Origin: Flavobacteriaceae bacterium
GTDB taxonomy: Bacteria > Bacteroidota > Bacteroidia > Flavobacteriales > Flavobacteriaceae
NCBI GenBank assembly: GCA_026988355.1
Contig: JALSLK010000016.1
Location: 1-64,000, forward strand
Length of the DNA stretch: 64,000 bases
Reading direction: 5' to 3'
This document shows positions 54,187-62,800 of the stretch, in pieces (position 1 is the first letter of the stretch; each line of letters begins with the position of its first letter). A program made the position numbers and the translations under genes. The notes under the pieces were generated by a model, which worked only from the letters and a program-made list of their open reading frames with translations, was not told the origin of the DNA and did no database searches.

Positions 54187-54258
54187 AGCGAAAGACGGGA
54201 TTTGAACCCGCGACCTCCACCTTGGCAAGGTGATGCTCTACCCCTGAGCTACTTTCGC
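54187..54258 (-). tRNA. tRNA-Gly (anticodon GCC)
   Basis: 72 nt on the minus strand. The acceptor is GCGAAAG with CTTTCGC, the anticodon loop is CTTGCCAAG with GCC, and the T-arm contains GGTTCAAATCC. No CCA is encoded. First of a two-tRNA cluster with tRNA-Leu 50 nt downstream. Confidence 0.94.
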
Positions 54259-54378
54259 AAAACAAGTTATTCTAAACAAACAACTAAAATTGCGAGTGCA
54301 AATTTAATACATTTTTTAAATAACCAAAACATTTTTTAATATTTTTATTTATCTCTATGCTCAATTACGAATAAGTAA

Positions 54379-54386
54379 TATATTTG
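54379..54386 (+). promoter_or_regulatory. -7 box of the ctaB operon
   Basis: TATATTTG (TAnnTTTG) lies 24 nt before the TTG start at 54411. Confidence 0.55.
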
Positions 54387-54410
54387 CAGACCTAAACTAA
54401 AACATTTTTT

Positions 54411-55286
54411 TTGGATAAGAAAACATCATTTTTAACCGATTTTAAACAGCTTACTAAATTTGGATTATCCGTTAGTGTAGTTATATCATCCATTGCTGGA
54501 TATTTACTTGCTGTAGAAACAGTAGATTATAAAATTTTATTCCTTTTGGCTTTCGGAGGTTATTGTATGGTTGGAGCATCAAATGCATACAATCAAATAA
54601 TAGAAAGAGTACCAGATAGTGTAATGCCTAGAACGCAGAACAGACCACTACCTGCAAAAAGAATGACTGTTAATACCGCAATGATAATTGCTATTCTGCT
54701 AACCATATTAGGAATTATATCGCTCTATGTAATAAATCCAAAAACAGCAATGTTTAGTGCAATATCTGTATTTTTATACACAAGTGCATATACACCTTTA
54801 AAGCCTATAACTCCATTAAGTGTTTTTGTAGGAGCAATACCTGGAGCAATTCCATTTATGTTAGGATGGGTTGCTGCTACGAATCAGTTCGGAATAGAAG
54901 CTGGTGTCTTATTTATGATTCAGTTTTTTTGGCAATTTCCACATTTTTGGGCAATTGGTTGGTTGCAGTTCGATGCATACAAAAAAGCTGGATTTAATAT
55001 GATGCCAACTGGTAAGAAAAATCAAGTAGCAACAAGGTTAACCATAATTTATACTATTTTTATGATTGCTGTTTCAATAATTCCAGTATTTAGAAAAACT
55101 GGAAGTTTATACCTATTACCAGGTACAGCAATAGTAATTTTCGTCTTAGGATTAATCATGTTATTTTATGGTTTTAAATTACATAAAGAACAAACAGACA
55201 AAGTAGCTAGAAAACTAATGTTATCTAGTGTTTTATACATCACATTAATACAAATCATCTTCGTAATAGATAAATTTTTACATTAA
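54411..55286 (+). CDS. ctaB: Protoheme IX farnesyltransferase
   Basis: 291 aa with a TTG start. It is a UbiA-type prenyltransferase with about eight helices and both aspartate motifs: NAYNQIIERVPDSVMPRT (N-D-x3-D-type) and a DAYKKAG region (second, FDAYKKAGFNMMP). It farnesylates heme b to heme o, the precursor of heme a for oxidases. First gene of a cytochrome oxidase assembly run. The TTG start is inferred from coding onset and the -7 box 24 nt upstream. Confidence 0.93.
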   Translation: MDKKTSFLTDFKQLTKFGLSVSVVISSIAGYLLAVETVDYKILFLLAFGGYCMVGASNAYNQIIERVPDSVMPRTQNRPLPAKRMTVNTAMIIAILLTILGIISLYVINPKTAMFSAISVFLYTSAYTPLKPITPLSVFVGAIPGAIPFMLGWVAATNQFGIEAGVLFMIQFFWQFPHFWAIGWLQFDAYKKAGFNMMPTGKKNQVATRLTIIYTIFMIAVSIIPVFRKTGSLYLLPGTAIVIFVLGLIMLFYGFKLHKEQTDKVARKLMLSSVLYITLIQIIFVIDKFLH

Positions 55287-55289
55287 ATT

Positions 55290-55850
55290 ATGGATTTACT
55301 AAAAAGAGAAAAAACGTTCAAACAAATGCTTTATTTTGCATTAGTTTCATTAACGATGTCATTTGCAGGTTTAACAAGCGCATACATTATAAGTAGGAAA
55401 CGTGAAGATTGGGTGTCTTTTGACTTGCCAAAAATATTTTACATAAGTACCTTATTAATCTTATTAAGTAGTGTTAGTTTTTATTTTGCAAAAAAAGCAA
55501 TGCAAAAAGAAAATAAAGCAAAAACAGCATCTTTATTAATAACTTCATTAATTCTAGGAATAACTTTTGTAATTTGTCAATACCAAGGGTATCTTGCATT
55601 AACTAAAGCAGGACTATTCTTTACGGGAGAACAAAGTAATGTTGCATCATCATTATTTGATATTGTAGCGTTTGCACATGTAACACACGTAATTATTGGA
55701 TTGGTTGTTATTTTAGTATTATTGTATAATAATGCAAAAGAAAAATATAATGCTACCGATATGTTAGGAATAAAATTAGGAGAGATTTTTTGGCATTTTT
55801 TAGGAGGACTTTGGCTATTCTTATTTTTATTTTTTCTTGCAGTACTTTAG
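55290..55850 (+). CDS. Heme-copper oxidase subunit III (short)
   Basis: 186 aa with five membrane helices. Landmarks are ALVSLTMSFAGLTSAYII, the segment FTGEQSNVASSLFDIVAFAHVTHVIIGLVV with the helix-III His pair, and a closing WHFLGGLWLFLFLFFL. COX3-type subunits support the catalytic core of aa3-type oxidase. It begins 4 nt after ctaB and is followed by a second, longer subunit III gene. The window lacks subunits I and II, which are presumably elsewhere in the genome. Confidence 0.88.
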   Translation: MDLLKREKTFKQMLYFALVSLTMSFAGLTSAYIISRKREDWVSFDLPKIFYISTLLILLSSVSFYFAKKAMQKENKAKTASLLITSLILGITFVICQYQGYLALTKAGLFFTGEQSNVASSLFDIVAFAHVTHVIIGLVVILVLLYNNAKEKYNATDMLGIKLGEIFWHFLGGLWLFLFLFFLAVL

Positions 55851-55872
55851 GGATATTTCAATAAGATTTTTT

Positions 55873-55904
55873 TATATTTGCTGACTTTATGATTTTTTTC
55901 ATAA
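55873..55904 (+). promoter_or_regulatory. -7-like box and TTATGA-N6-TCATAA palindrome
   Basis: TATATTTG at 55873-55880 is followed by the palindrome at 55887-55904, before the subunit III gene at 55931. The palindrome is downstream of the box, so it would be a repressor site or a leader hairpin. Confidence 0.4.
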
Positions 55905-55930
55905 TCAAATTCTAATTAAACACAAAAACA

Positions 55931-56908
55931 ATGGAAGTAACAGTACCAAATCAGACAACTGGCACCACATGGACAGGTGGAGGTGATAAACCTTTTAATG
56001 CTAGTTATGGTAAAATGATGATGTGGTTTTTCTTAATTTCTGATGCATTAACTTTTGCAGGATTTTTAGGAGCATACGGATTAATGCGTTTTAAACACTT
56101 AGAAAGTTGGCCAATCGCCGACGAAGTTTTTACACACGTACCATTTACGCATCAATCGCTGCCTATGATTTATGTAGCATTTATGACTTTTGTACTTATT
56201 TTTTCTTCGGTAACAATGGTATTTGCTGTCGATGCTGGTCATCAAATGAAAAAAAAGAAAGTAGCCTTTTATATGGTTCTTACAATTATTGGAGGAATTA
56301 TATTTCTAGGCTCTCAAGCTTGGGAATGGAAAAATTTTATTCAAGGAGACAAAGGAGCTATTGTTCTTAATAGTGGAGAAATTGCTCAATTTGTAAACAA
56401 AGAAGGCAAACAAGTTAGCTTAGCAAGTTTTGCTTCGGTAGCACATAATCAAAGAGCACAACATACCAGAAGTAACGGAATATGGTTCAAAAAAGAAGCA
56501 ACAGTACCTTCGGTTACTTTACAACAAGTATTAGATGGATTTAAAAATCATCCAGAATTATCGGTACGAACTCAAAGGATTGATAAAGCAACAAAATCGA
56601 AAGTTATATTAAGTAGAAGTGATGCAACAAAATTACTTGCATCCTCAAAACAAGTAGTTATAGGAGCTAATCTTAAAGTAAACGAATATGGTAAAACTTT
56701 ATTTGGAGATTTCTTTTTCTTTATTACTGGTTTTCACGGATTTCACGTTTTTTCAGGAATTCTAATTAACATTATTATTTTATTTAACGTATTAGTAGGA
56801 ACATACGAAAAAAGAGGACATTATGAAATGGTCGAAAAATCAGGTTTATATTGGCACTTTGTAGATTTAGTATGGATTTTTGTATTTACATTCTTTTACT
56901 TATTTTAA
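55931..56908 (+). CDS. Heme-copper oxidase subunit III (long)
   Basis: 325 aa. It resembles COX3: SYGKMMMWFFLISDALTFAGFLGAYG and the C-terminal GFHGFHVFSGILINI and YWHFVDLVWIFVFTFFYL. About 120 hydrophilic residues (roughly 140-255) are inserted in the middle, between helices IV and V, an extension found in Bacteroidota subunits III. The 80-bp gap before it contains a TATATTTG box (55873-55880) and a TTATGA-N6-TCATAA palindrome. Confidence 0.9.
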   Translation: MEVTVPNQTTGTTWTGGGDKPFNASYGKMMMWFFLISDALTFAGFLGAYGLMRFKHLESWPIADEVFTHVPFTHQSLPMIYVAFMTFVLIFSSVTMVFAVDAGHQMKKKKVAFYMVLTIIGGIIFLGSQAWEWKNFIQGDKGAIVLNSGEIAQFVNKEGKQVSLASFASVAHNQRAQHTRSNGIWFKKEATVPSVTLQQVLDGFKNHPELSVRTQRIDKATKSKVILSRSDATKLLASSKQVVIGANLKVNEYGKTLFGDFFFFITGFHGFHVFSGILINIIILFNVLVGTYEKRGHYEMVEKSGLYWHFVDLVWIFVFTFFYLF

Positions 56909-56926
56909 TAAACTAAAAACAATAAA

Positions 56927-57280
56927 ATGGCACACACACAATCACATAAAGCGCTAATTTGGAAAGTGTTTATTATACTAACCATTATTACACTTGTAGA
57001 AGTAATTCTAGGTATATATAAACCAGAGCCTTTACACTTAAGTAAAGTTTTAGGTACAAGTCCATTAAATTGGATATTTTTAATATTAACACTGGTTAAA
57101 GCATATTATATTGCATGGTTTTTTATGCATTTAAGTGGAGAAAAAAAATGGTTTAGACGTTCTATTGTATGGACACTCGTTATGTTTATTTTATATTTGT
57201 CTTTTTACCTCATAGTAGAAGGAGGTTCGATTGGCAGAACATTTAGTGGCGTATTTGAATCCCTTACCACTTTCAACTAA
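56927..57280 (+). CDS. Cytochrome oxidase subunit IV
   Basis: 117 aa with three membrane helices. N-terminal HTQSHKALIWKVFIILTIITLVEVILG and FLILTLVKAYYIAWFFMHL are typical of prokaryotic COX4 subunits (CyoD/CtaF type). It is 18 nt after the long subunit III gene. Small stabilising subunit of the oxidase. A T-rich hairpin-like stretch (GATTGTTT...AAACAATC, about 57301-57339) follows. Confidence 0.88.
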   Translation: MAHTQSHKALIWKVFIILTIITLVEVILGIYKPEPLHLSKVLGTSPLNWIFLILTLVKAYYIAWFFMHLSGEKKWFRRSIVWTLVMFILYLSFYLIVEGGSIGRTFSGVFESLTTFN

Positions 57281-57300
57281 ATTTTTTAAATTTAAAAAAA

Positions 57301-57345
57301 GATTGTTTGAAAAATGGATTAATTTTTTAAACAATCTTTTTTTAT
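57301..57345 (+). terminator. Hairpin after the subunit IV gene
   Basis: AAAAGATTGTTT and AAACAATCTTTT pair around a loop of about 17 nt and are followed by a T-run. Typical Rho-independent structure; 14 nt before the next start at 57359. Confidence 0.75.
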
Positions 57346-57358
57346 ACATTATATATTT

Positions 57359-58033
57359 ATGAAAAAATTTTGGCTACTCATTGCATTACTCATTGGTCCA
57401 TTAGCATTTTATCTATTTATACTAACTGGAAAAAATGATTTTAGAAGATTGCCTATTTTACAAAATAACATTATTGATATTGTAAATATAGAACCTGATC
57501 AGAAAATAGCCTTTAAAAATCATATAAGTATCTTGTGTTTTTTTGGAGAAGATATACTAAATCATAAAACAAATGCATTAAATCTAAACGAGAAAATTTA
57601 CAAACACTTTAACGGGTTTACAAGTTTTCAAATTGTAGTTGTGCTTCCTTTGGGAACAGAAAACAAAAGCAATCAATTAAAAAAAGAACTCGCCTTTAAT
57701 ACAGATATTAAAAATTGGAAATTTGTACATACAACTAAAGAAAATATTCAAACGCTTTTTAATAGCTTACATACAAACCTAAATATTGATACCAATAGTT
57801 ATACTTCTAAAGCCTTTATAGTTGATAAAGATGTGTCTTTAAGAGGCCGAAATAAAGACGAAGATATTAAGGACGGAATACTATATGGATATAATACAGA
57901 ATCTGTTTCAGAAATTCATCAAAAAATGGTTGACGATGTTAAAATACTATTAGCAGAATACCGATTAGCTTTAAAAAAGAATAAGAAAAAAGAAGTATTT
58001 AAAAATCCATATAAGGATAAAAAAACAAAATAA
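57359..58033 (+). CDS. Thioredoxin-like membrane protein without CxxC
   Basis: 224 aa. One N-terminal membrane helix (about 5-23) is followed by a soluble alpha/beta domain with an apparent thioredoxin-type order: HISILCFFGEDI in the place of the active-site strand and helix, and SKAFIVDKDVSLRGR near the cis-Pro region. The usual CxxC is absent; only one Cys remains. It precedes SCO1 by 17 nt and resembles other flavobacterial membrane proteins of this slot. A degenerate SCO/thioredoxin partner is inferred. Confidence 0.72.
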   Translation: MKKFWLLIALLIGPLAFYLFILTGKNDFRRLPILQNNIIDIVNIEPDQKIAFKNHISILCFFGEDILNHKTNALNLNEKIYKHFNGFTSFQIVVVLPLGTENKSNQLKKELAFNTDIKNWKFVHTTKENIQTLFNSLHTNLNIDTNSYTSKAFIVDKDVSLRGRNKDEDIKDGILYGYNTESVSEIHQKMVDDVKILLAEYRLALKKNKKKEVFKNPYKDKKTK

Positions 58034-58050
58034 ACTCTAAAATTACCAAT

Positions 58051-58743
58051 ATGAAAAATAAATCATATATCGGAATTGCTTTTATCATACTTATATTCGG
58101 AATTTATGCACTGCCAAAAATTGTTAATGCAATTAAAAATAAGGATGTTGTAAAAACAAAAAAAGAATTGGAAGTGCTGGATGCAAAAAAAGGCGCAGCT
58201 AATTTGTTGAAATTTGAACACATTCCAAACTTTAGTTTTACCAATCAAGACAATAAAATAATTACAAACAAAGAGTATGAAAATAAGGTGTTTGTTGTAG
58301 AGTTTTTCTTTACAAACTGTCCAACTATTTGTCCAATAATGAATACAAATATGGTAAAAATTCAAAATACTTTTTCTAAAAATAAAAATTTTGGAATCCT
58401 ATCCTTTAGTATAGACCCAGAAAGAGATAATCCAGAACAATTAAAAAAATATGCCTTAAAAAAAGGAGCTGTAATGGATAATTGGCACTTTTTAACTGGA
58501 GATATCGAAGCCATTTACGAAATATCAAATAAAGGGTTTAAATTATATGCTGGAGAAAATGAAGCTGCCGAAGGTGGCTTCGAACATTCTGGCTTATTTG
58601 CTCTAATAGATAAAAATGGTTTTATAAGATCTCGGAAAATTGAAGTTGGTGGTATTGAGAATCCAATAAAATTTTACGATGGTTTAGACGATAAACAAGT
58701 AGAAATGATAAAAGAAGATATTGCTTTATTACTTAACGAATAG
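58051..58743 (+). CDS. SCO1/SenC copper chaperone
   Basis: 230 aa with an N-terminal helix anchor and a thioredoxin-like SCO domain. The copper-binding CPTIC (C-x3-C) is in FFTNCPTICPIMNTNM, and the third ligand His is in GGFEHSGLFALID. It delivers copper to the CuA site of subunit II in the periplasm. Between the thioredoxin-like gene and the DUF420 gene; same operon. Confidence 0.92.
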   Translation: MKNKSYIGIAFIILIFGIYALPKIVNAIKNKDVVKTKKELEVLDAKKGAANLLKFEHIPNFSFTNQDNKIITNKEYENKVFVVEFFFTNCPTICPIMNTNMVKIQNTFSKNKNFGILSFSIDPERDNPEQLKKYALKKGAVMDNWHFLTGDIEAIYEISNKGFKLYAGENEAAEGGFEHSGLFALIDKNGFIRSRKIEVGGIENPIKFYDGLDDKQVEMIKEDIALLLNE

Positions 58744-58777
58744 TACCAAATACTATTCTTAACAATTCAAAATAAAA

Positions 58778-59296
58778 ATGGAAACAACTAAAAATTACGA
58801 CAAATTTATAATACTACTTTCCATATTGGTTCCTGTTATAGTATTTGCATTATTTAATATTAAATTAGATATTAAGTTACCTGTCTTTTTACCACCAATT
58901 TATGCAACCATAAATGCATTTACAGCAACCATACTGATAATCGCTATTTGGGCAATTAAAAATAAACGAAAAAAGTTGCACGAAAAATTAATGAAAATTG
59001 CCATCGGTTTGTCTGTTCTTTTTTTAATTTTATATATCTTACATCATGCAACCTCAGGAGACACTTCGTTTGGAGGAGAAGGAACTATTCGATATGTCTA
59101 TTTTTTCATATTAATAACACATATTATTTTATCCATTATTGTAATTCCATTTGTATTAATTACCTTCGTAAGGGCTTTAAAAGGAGATTTTGTAAAACAT
59201 AAAAAAATAGCCAGAATTGCATTTCCATTATGGCTTTATGTAGCCATAACAGGAGTAATTGTTTATATAATGATCTCTCCATATTATACACATTAG
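58778..59296 (+). CDS. DUF420-family membrane protein
   Basis: 172 aa with five membrane helices. Family landmarks are LPPIYATINAFTATILI, IKNKRKKLHEKLMKIAI, YILHHATSGDTSFGGEG and HKKIARIAFPLWLYVAITGVIVY. The conserved His residues suggest heme or metal contact. DUF420 genes lie beside SCO1 and COX genes in Bacteroidota and Firmicutes (CtaM group) and support aa3-type oxidase assembly. 34 nt after SCO1. Confidence 0.88.
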   Translation: METTKNYDKFIILLSILVPVIVFALFNIKLDIKLPVFLPPIYATINAFTATILIIAIWAIKNKRKKLHEKLMKIAIGLSVLFLILYILHHATSGDTSFGGEGTIRYVYFFILITHIILSIIVIPFVLITFVRALKGDFVKHKKIARIAFPLWLYVAITGVIVYIMISPYYTH

Positions 59297-59298
59297 AC

Positions 59299-59514
59299 AT
59301 GAAAAAAATAAAATTCATATTTAGTTTTCCCATTATATTAATAACACAAACAACCTATTCTCAATGTGCAATGTGCAAAGCAGTTGTAGAAAATGGCGAT
59401 AATAAAATGGCAGAAGGTATTAATGGAGGCATTATCTATTTGATGATTTTCCCTTATCTGTTTCTAGCCCTCGGAATCTATTTTTTATATAGAAAATTTA
59501 AAACAAAAAAATAA
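59299..59514 (+). CDS. Small CxxC membrane protein
   Basis: 71 aa from the ATG at 59299; the longer frame from 59230 overlaps DUF420 and has no leader. A signal-like segment ends TTYSQ, then CAMCKAVVENG and one membrane helix (about 46-63) with a basic tail. It closes the oxidase assembly run, 2 nt after DUF420. The CxxC may bind copper or heme, but this is not proven. Confidence 0.75.
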   Translation: MKKIKFIFSFPIILITQTTYSQCAMCKAVVENGDNKMAEGINGGIIYLMIFPYLFLALGIYFLYRKFKTKK

Positions 59515-59716
59515 ATTTCACTCTTTTATTTTCGTATTAAAAAATAGCATTCACAGAAAACAAATAAACGGCAATTTCGACACCTTCAAACGAATAAAAT
59601 ATCTAATGAAATAACGTGATGTTTTGATACTATTTCCTAAAAAAATTATTTCCAATACTATTTTTATGGAATTTTCTATTAAAAGATACTTGAATTGATG
59701 TATTTTTATAAGTGGT

Positions 59717-59739
59717 AACTAATAAATTATATATTAGTT
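59717..59739 (+). promoter_or_regulatory. Hairpin before the TolC-like gene
   Basis: AACTAATA / TATTAGTT with a 7-nt loop, about 50 nt before the ATG at 59789. It could be a leader structure or an operator. The rest of the 274-bp gap 59515-59788 shows no gene. Confidence 0.4.
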
Positions 59740-59788
59740 GTAACATTTAATAGAATTAAACGTCTTATTATTATAAATTTTATGCAAA

Positions 59789-61108
59789 ATGACTAAATTA
59801 ATAATTGCCATAATTATATATATCTTGAGTTTGAGCGTCGGACACGCTCAAAAAAAATGGTCTTTACAAGAATGTGTAGACTACGCATTAGAAAATAATG
59901 TTTCGCTAAAAAGGGCAAAATTAAATACCGATTATTCTAAAGAAGAAATTACTATTGCAAAAGCAAGATTATTACCTAATGTGTCTGCTTCTGCAGCACA
60001 AAATTTTAATGTAGGCTATAAATACGATCATACAAACCCTTCAAACAATATTGGGATTTCTGCATCTATGCCATTATATACTGGAGGAAGAAACAAGTTG
60101 TTAATTAAACAAACAGAAAAAAATATAGAACTAAATAACCTAAATTTAGAAACCTTACAAAATAATATCTCATTACAAATAGCAAATAATTATTTGAATG
60201 CATTATTTAATAAAGAAAATATAAAATTAGCAAAAGAACAAATAGCAATTACCAAAATTCAGTTAAATCAAATGAAAGAATTGATTGATGCAGGTGTTAA
60301 TCCAAGAGCAGATTTATTTGATATTAAAGCTACACTTGCTTCTAATAATGAGCGATTGACAACCTCTAAAAATGCATTGGATTTATCGCTATTAAATTTA
60401 GCACAACTCATACAAGTACCTTCTTTTAATTTTGATATTCAAGATGTAAGTATTAATTTAGATAAAGCAATTCTAACCTACAGTAATTCTAACAATGTTT
60501 ACCAAAAAGCATTTGAAACTCGACCAGAAATCAAAAAAGCAAAATTAGATATCGAATATGCAGACCTTGGAATTAAAATTGCCAAAACCAACTTAAAACC
60601 TAGTATAAATCTTAGTTATGGATTAAATACAAACTATGCTTATGCATCAAGAGATTTTTTTGGTAATAAAAATATCATCAATAATTTTGGAAATCAATAT
60701 TATAGAAATTATGGGCATAGTTTAGGAATATCTGCTCGATATACCATTTTTGATGGAAAAACAAACCTAACAAACATTAGCAAAGCAAAAATAAATAAAG
60801 AAATAATCGAACAGAATTTAGAAGATGAAAAATTACGCCTTAGAGAAACCATTGAAAGAGCATTCTTAGATGCAAAAGCGTCTTTAAAACAATACGAATC
60901 TTCGATAAGTTCTTTAAAAGCACAAGAAGAATCCTTTAAAATATCGCAAGAAAAATACCAATTAGGTGCAATGAATTCTTTTGATTTTGACTTGGTAAAA
61001 AATCGCCTTTTTAACTCCAAAATTGCAGTAATAAATGCCAAATATAATTTCGTTTTTAAAACAAAAGTATTGGATTTTTATTATGGAATTCCAATTGTAA
61101 TTGAATAA
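59789..61108 (+). CDS. TolC-family outer-membrane efflux protein
   Basis: 439 aa. The signal peptide ends VGHAQ, followed by two OEP repeats (about 25-200 and 225-430): WSLQECVDYALENNVSLKRA, LLPNVSASAAQNFNVGY, GVNPRADLFDIKATLAS and the closing EESFKISQEKYQLGAMNSFDFDLVKN. TolC forms a trimeric duct for efflux pumps or type I secretion. The membrane-fusion protein and pump genes are not next to it here. Confidence 0.92.
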   Translation: MTKLIIAIIIYILSLSVGHAQKKWSLQECVDYALENNVSLKRAKLNTDYSKEEITIAKARLLPNVSASAAQNFNVGYKYDHTNPSNNIGISASMPLYTGGRNKLLIKQTEKNIELNNLNLETLQNNISLQIANNYLNALFNKENIKLAKEQIAITKIQLNQMKELIDAGVNPRADLFDIKATLASNNERLTTSKNALDLSLLNLAQLIQVPSFNFDIQDVSINLDKAILTYSNSNNVYQKAFETRPEIKKAKLDIEYADLGIKIAKTNLKPSINLSYGLNTNYAYASRDFFGNKNIINNFGNQYYRNYGHSLGISARYTIFDGKTNLTNISKAKINKEIIEQNLEDEKLRLRETIERAFLDAKASLKQYESSISSLKAQEESFKISQEKYQLGAMNSFDFDLVKNRLFNSKIAVINAKYNFVFKTKVLDFYYGIPIVIE

Positions 61109-61369
61109 TAAACAACTAATAATACTAAGACAACAATATACACGATACCAAACAAAGAAATTATTAAGCGTAACCAAAGGTAATGCCGCTAAGAGCAAGA
61201 AGCATTTAGAGTTTTTTTGTGGGAATAAAAAATAAAAAAAGGAAGATTTAAAAAATAGAAATACTAGATATTTACAAAATCAGTTTATACTCTTTAGTAA
61301 TCAAAATACACTTGCGCCAAACAAGTTACATTGGTTTTAAAGTAATGGACTATTTTTTTTCATAAAGGC

Positions 61370-61404
61370 AAGACCTCAACGATTTTTAAAAGCGTTGAGG
61401 TCTT
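61370..61404 (+). terminator. Hairpin before dgt
   Basis: AAGACCTCAACG / CGTTGAGGTCTT, a 12-bp perfect stem with an 11-nt loop and a following T-run; about 260 nt after the TolC-like stop. Confidence 0.85.
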
Positions 61405-61419
61405 TTCAATTTAATAATC

Positions 61420-61427
61420 TATCTTTG
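61420..61427 (+). promoter_or_regulatory. -7 box of dgt
   Basis: TATCTTTG matches TAnnTTTG, 23 nt before the ATG at 61451. Confidence 0.55.
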
Positions 61428-61450
61428 AAAAAATTAAAATTACCTTAATT

Positions 61451-62791
61451 ATGCATTGGGAAAAGTTACTATCACTTAAAAGATATGGAGATACCACAAA
61501 GAGATTAAGAATTGATCAAGACGAAACTCGTTTGGGCTTTGAAGTGGACTTTGATCGTATTATTTTCTCCGATTCATTTCGCAGTTTACAAGATAAAACA
61601 CAGGTCATACCTTTATCCAAAACAGACTTTATACATACTCGGTTAACACACAGTTTAGAAGTCTCTAGTGTTGCGCGTTCTCTTGGTAGAATTGTTGGAA
61701 AACAATTACTTAAAAAGTATCCAAATCTAAAAGAAAAAGGATACCAAATAAACGATTTTGGAGCTATTGTTGCTGCTGCTGCCCTTGCGCATGATATTGG
61801 AAATCCACCATTTGGTCATAGCGGTGAAAAAGCTATTGGCGAATACTTTAAAACTGGAAATGGTTCGCAATTTCAATCGCAATTAACAAAAAAGCAATGG
61901 CAAGATATTGTAGATTTTGAAGGAAATGCAAATGGTTTACAAATTCTTACCGAAAATCGAGAAGGTGTGCAAGGTGGTTTGCGATTATCCTATGCAACTT
62001 TAGGTGCTTTTATGAAATATCCGAAAGAATCTTTACCTAAAAAACCAAGTAAACACATTGTCGATAAAAAATTTGGCTTTTTCCAATCGGAGAAAAATGC
62101 ATTTATGGATGTTGTAAACGAACTTGGTTTAAGTAAATTGAGAGAAGATAACGACATTGCTTTTAACAGACATCCATTGGCTTTTTTAGTAGAAGCTGCA
62201 GATGATATTTGCTATACCATTATTGATTTTGAAGATGGTATAAATTTAGGTTTGGTAGAAGAAGATTTTGCTTTGGAATACTTAATTAAATTAGTAAAAG
62301 ATACCATTAATACAAAAAAATATTATGCCCTTACTACGAAAAAAGATCGCCTTAGCTACCTTAGAGCTTTAGCTATCGGAACACTTATACAAGAAGCAGC
62401 AAATATTTTTATTGTACATGAAGAGGCTATTTTAAAAGGCCAGTTTTCGCATTCTTTACTCGATAAAAGTAAATACGAAGCACAAATAAATGATATTATT
62501 AAAATTAGTATTGCTAAAATTTATAAGAGTAAAGAAGTTGTAGAAAAAGAAATTGCTGGTTACCACCTAATATCTAATTTATTGGATGTATTTATTATTG
62601 CAAAAAATAAAGTTTTTAATAATAACCCTTCCAATTACGACAAGTTAATATTGCGTTTATTGCCTGAAAAATACCAAACTACAAAAGAATCTCTTTACGA
62701 TAGAATTCTACAAATATGCAGTTTTGTTTCTAGCTTATCGGATCGTGCAGCCATATTATTACACAACAAATTAAAAGGAATGGATTTTTAA
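61451..62791 (+). CDS. dgt: Deoxyguanosinetriphosphate triphosphohydrolase
   Basis: 446 aa, HD-superfamily. It has DSFRSLQDKTQVIPL, the metal-binding THSLEVSSVARSLGR, the HD pair in LAHDIGNPPFGHSGEKAI, and a later Asp in EAADDICYTIIDFED. It removes triphosphate from dGTP (and other dNTPs) in the cytoplasm, controlling dNTP pools. Bacteroidota Dgt proteins of this length are usual. Its stop is 9 nt from the convergent dxs end. Confidence 0.94.
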   Translation: MHWEKLLSLKRYGDTTKRLRIDQDETRLGFEVDFDRIIFSDSFRSLQDKTQVIPLSKTDFIHTRLTHSLEVSSVARSLGRIVGKQLLKKYPNLKEKGYQINDFGAIVAAAALAHDIGNPPFGHSGEKAIGEYFKTGNGSQFQSQLTKKQWQDIVDFEGNANGLQILTENREGVQGGLRLSYATLGAFMKYPKESLPKKPSKHIVDKKFGFFQSEKNAFMDVVNELGLSKLREDNDIAFNRHPLAFLVEAADDICYTIIDFEDGINLGLVEEDFALEYLIKLVKDTINTKKYYALTTKKDRLSYLRALAIGTLIQEAANIFIVHEEAILKGQFSHSLLDKSKYEAQINDIIKISIAKIYKSKEVVEKEIAGYHLISNLLDVFIIAKNKVFNNNPSNYDKLILRLLPEKYQTTKESLYDRILQICSFVSSLSDRAAILLHNKLKGMDF

Positions 62792-62800
62792 GATCTCCGC

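Larger units (their letters stand above)
61109..61450. other. 342-bp intergenic region between tolC-like and dgt
   Basis: It holds only a strong hairpin at 61370-61404 and the dgt -7 box at 61420-61427. The 260 bp before the hairpin contains no convincing ORF, RNA gene or match to the dispersed repeats. Confidence 0.6.
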
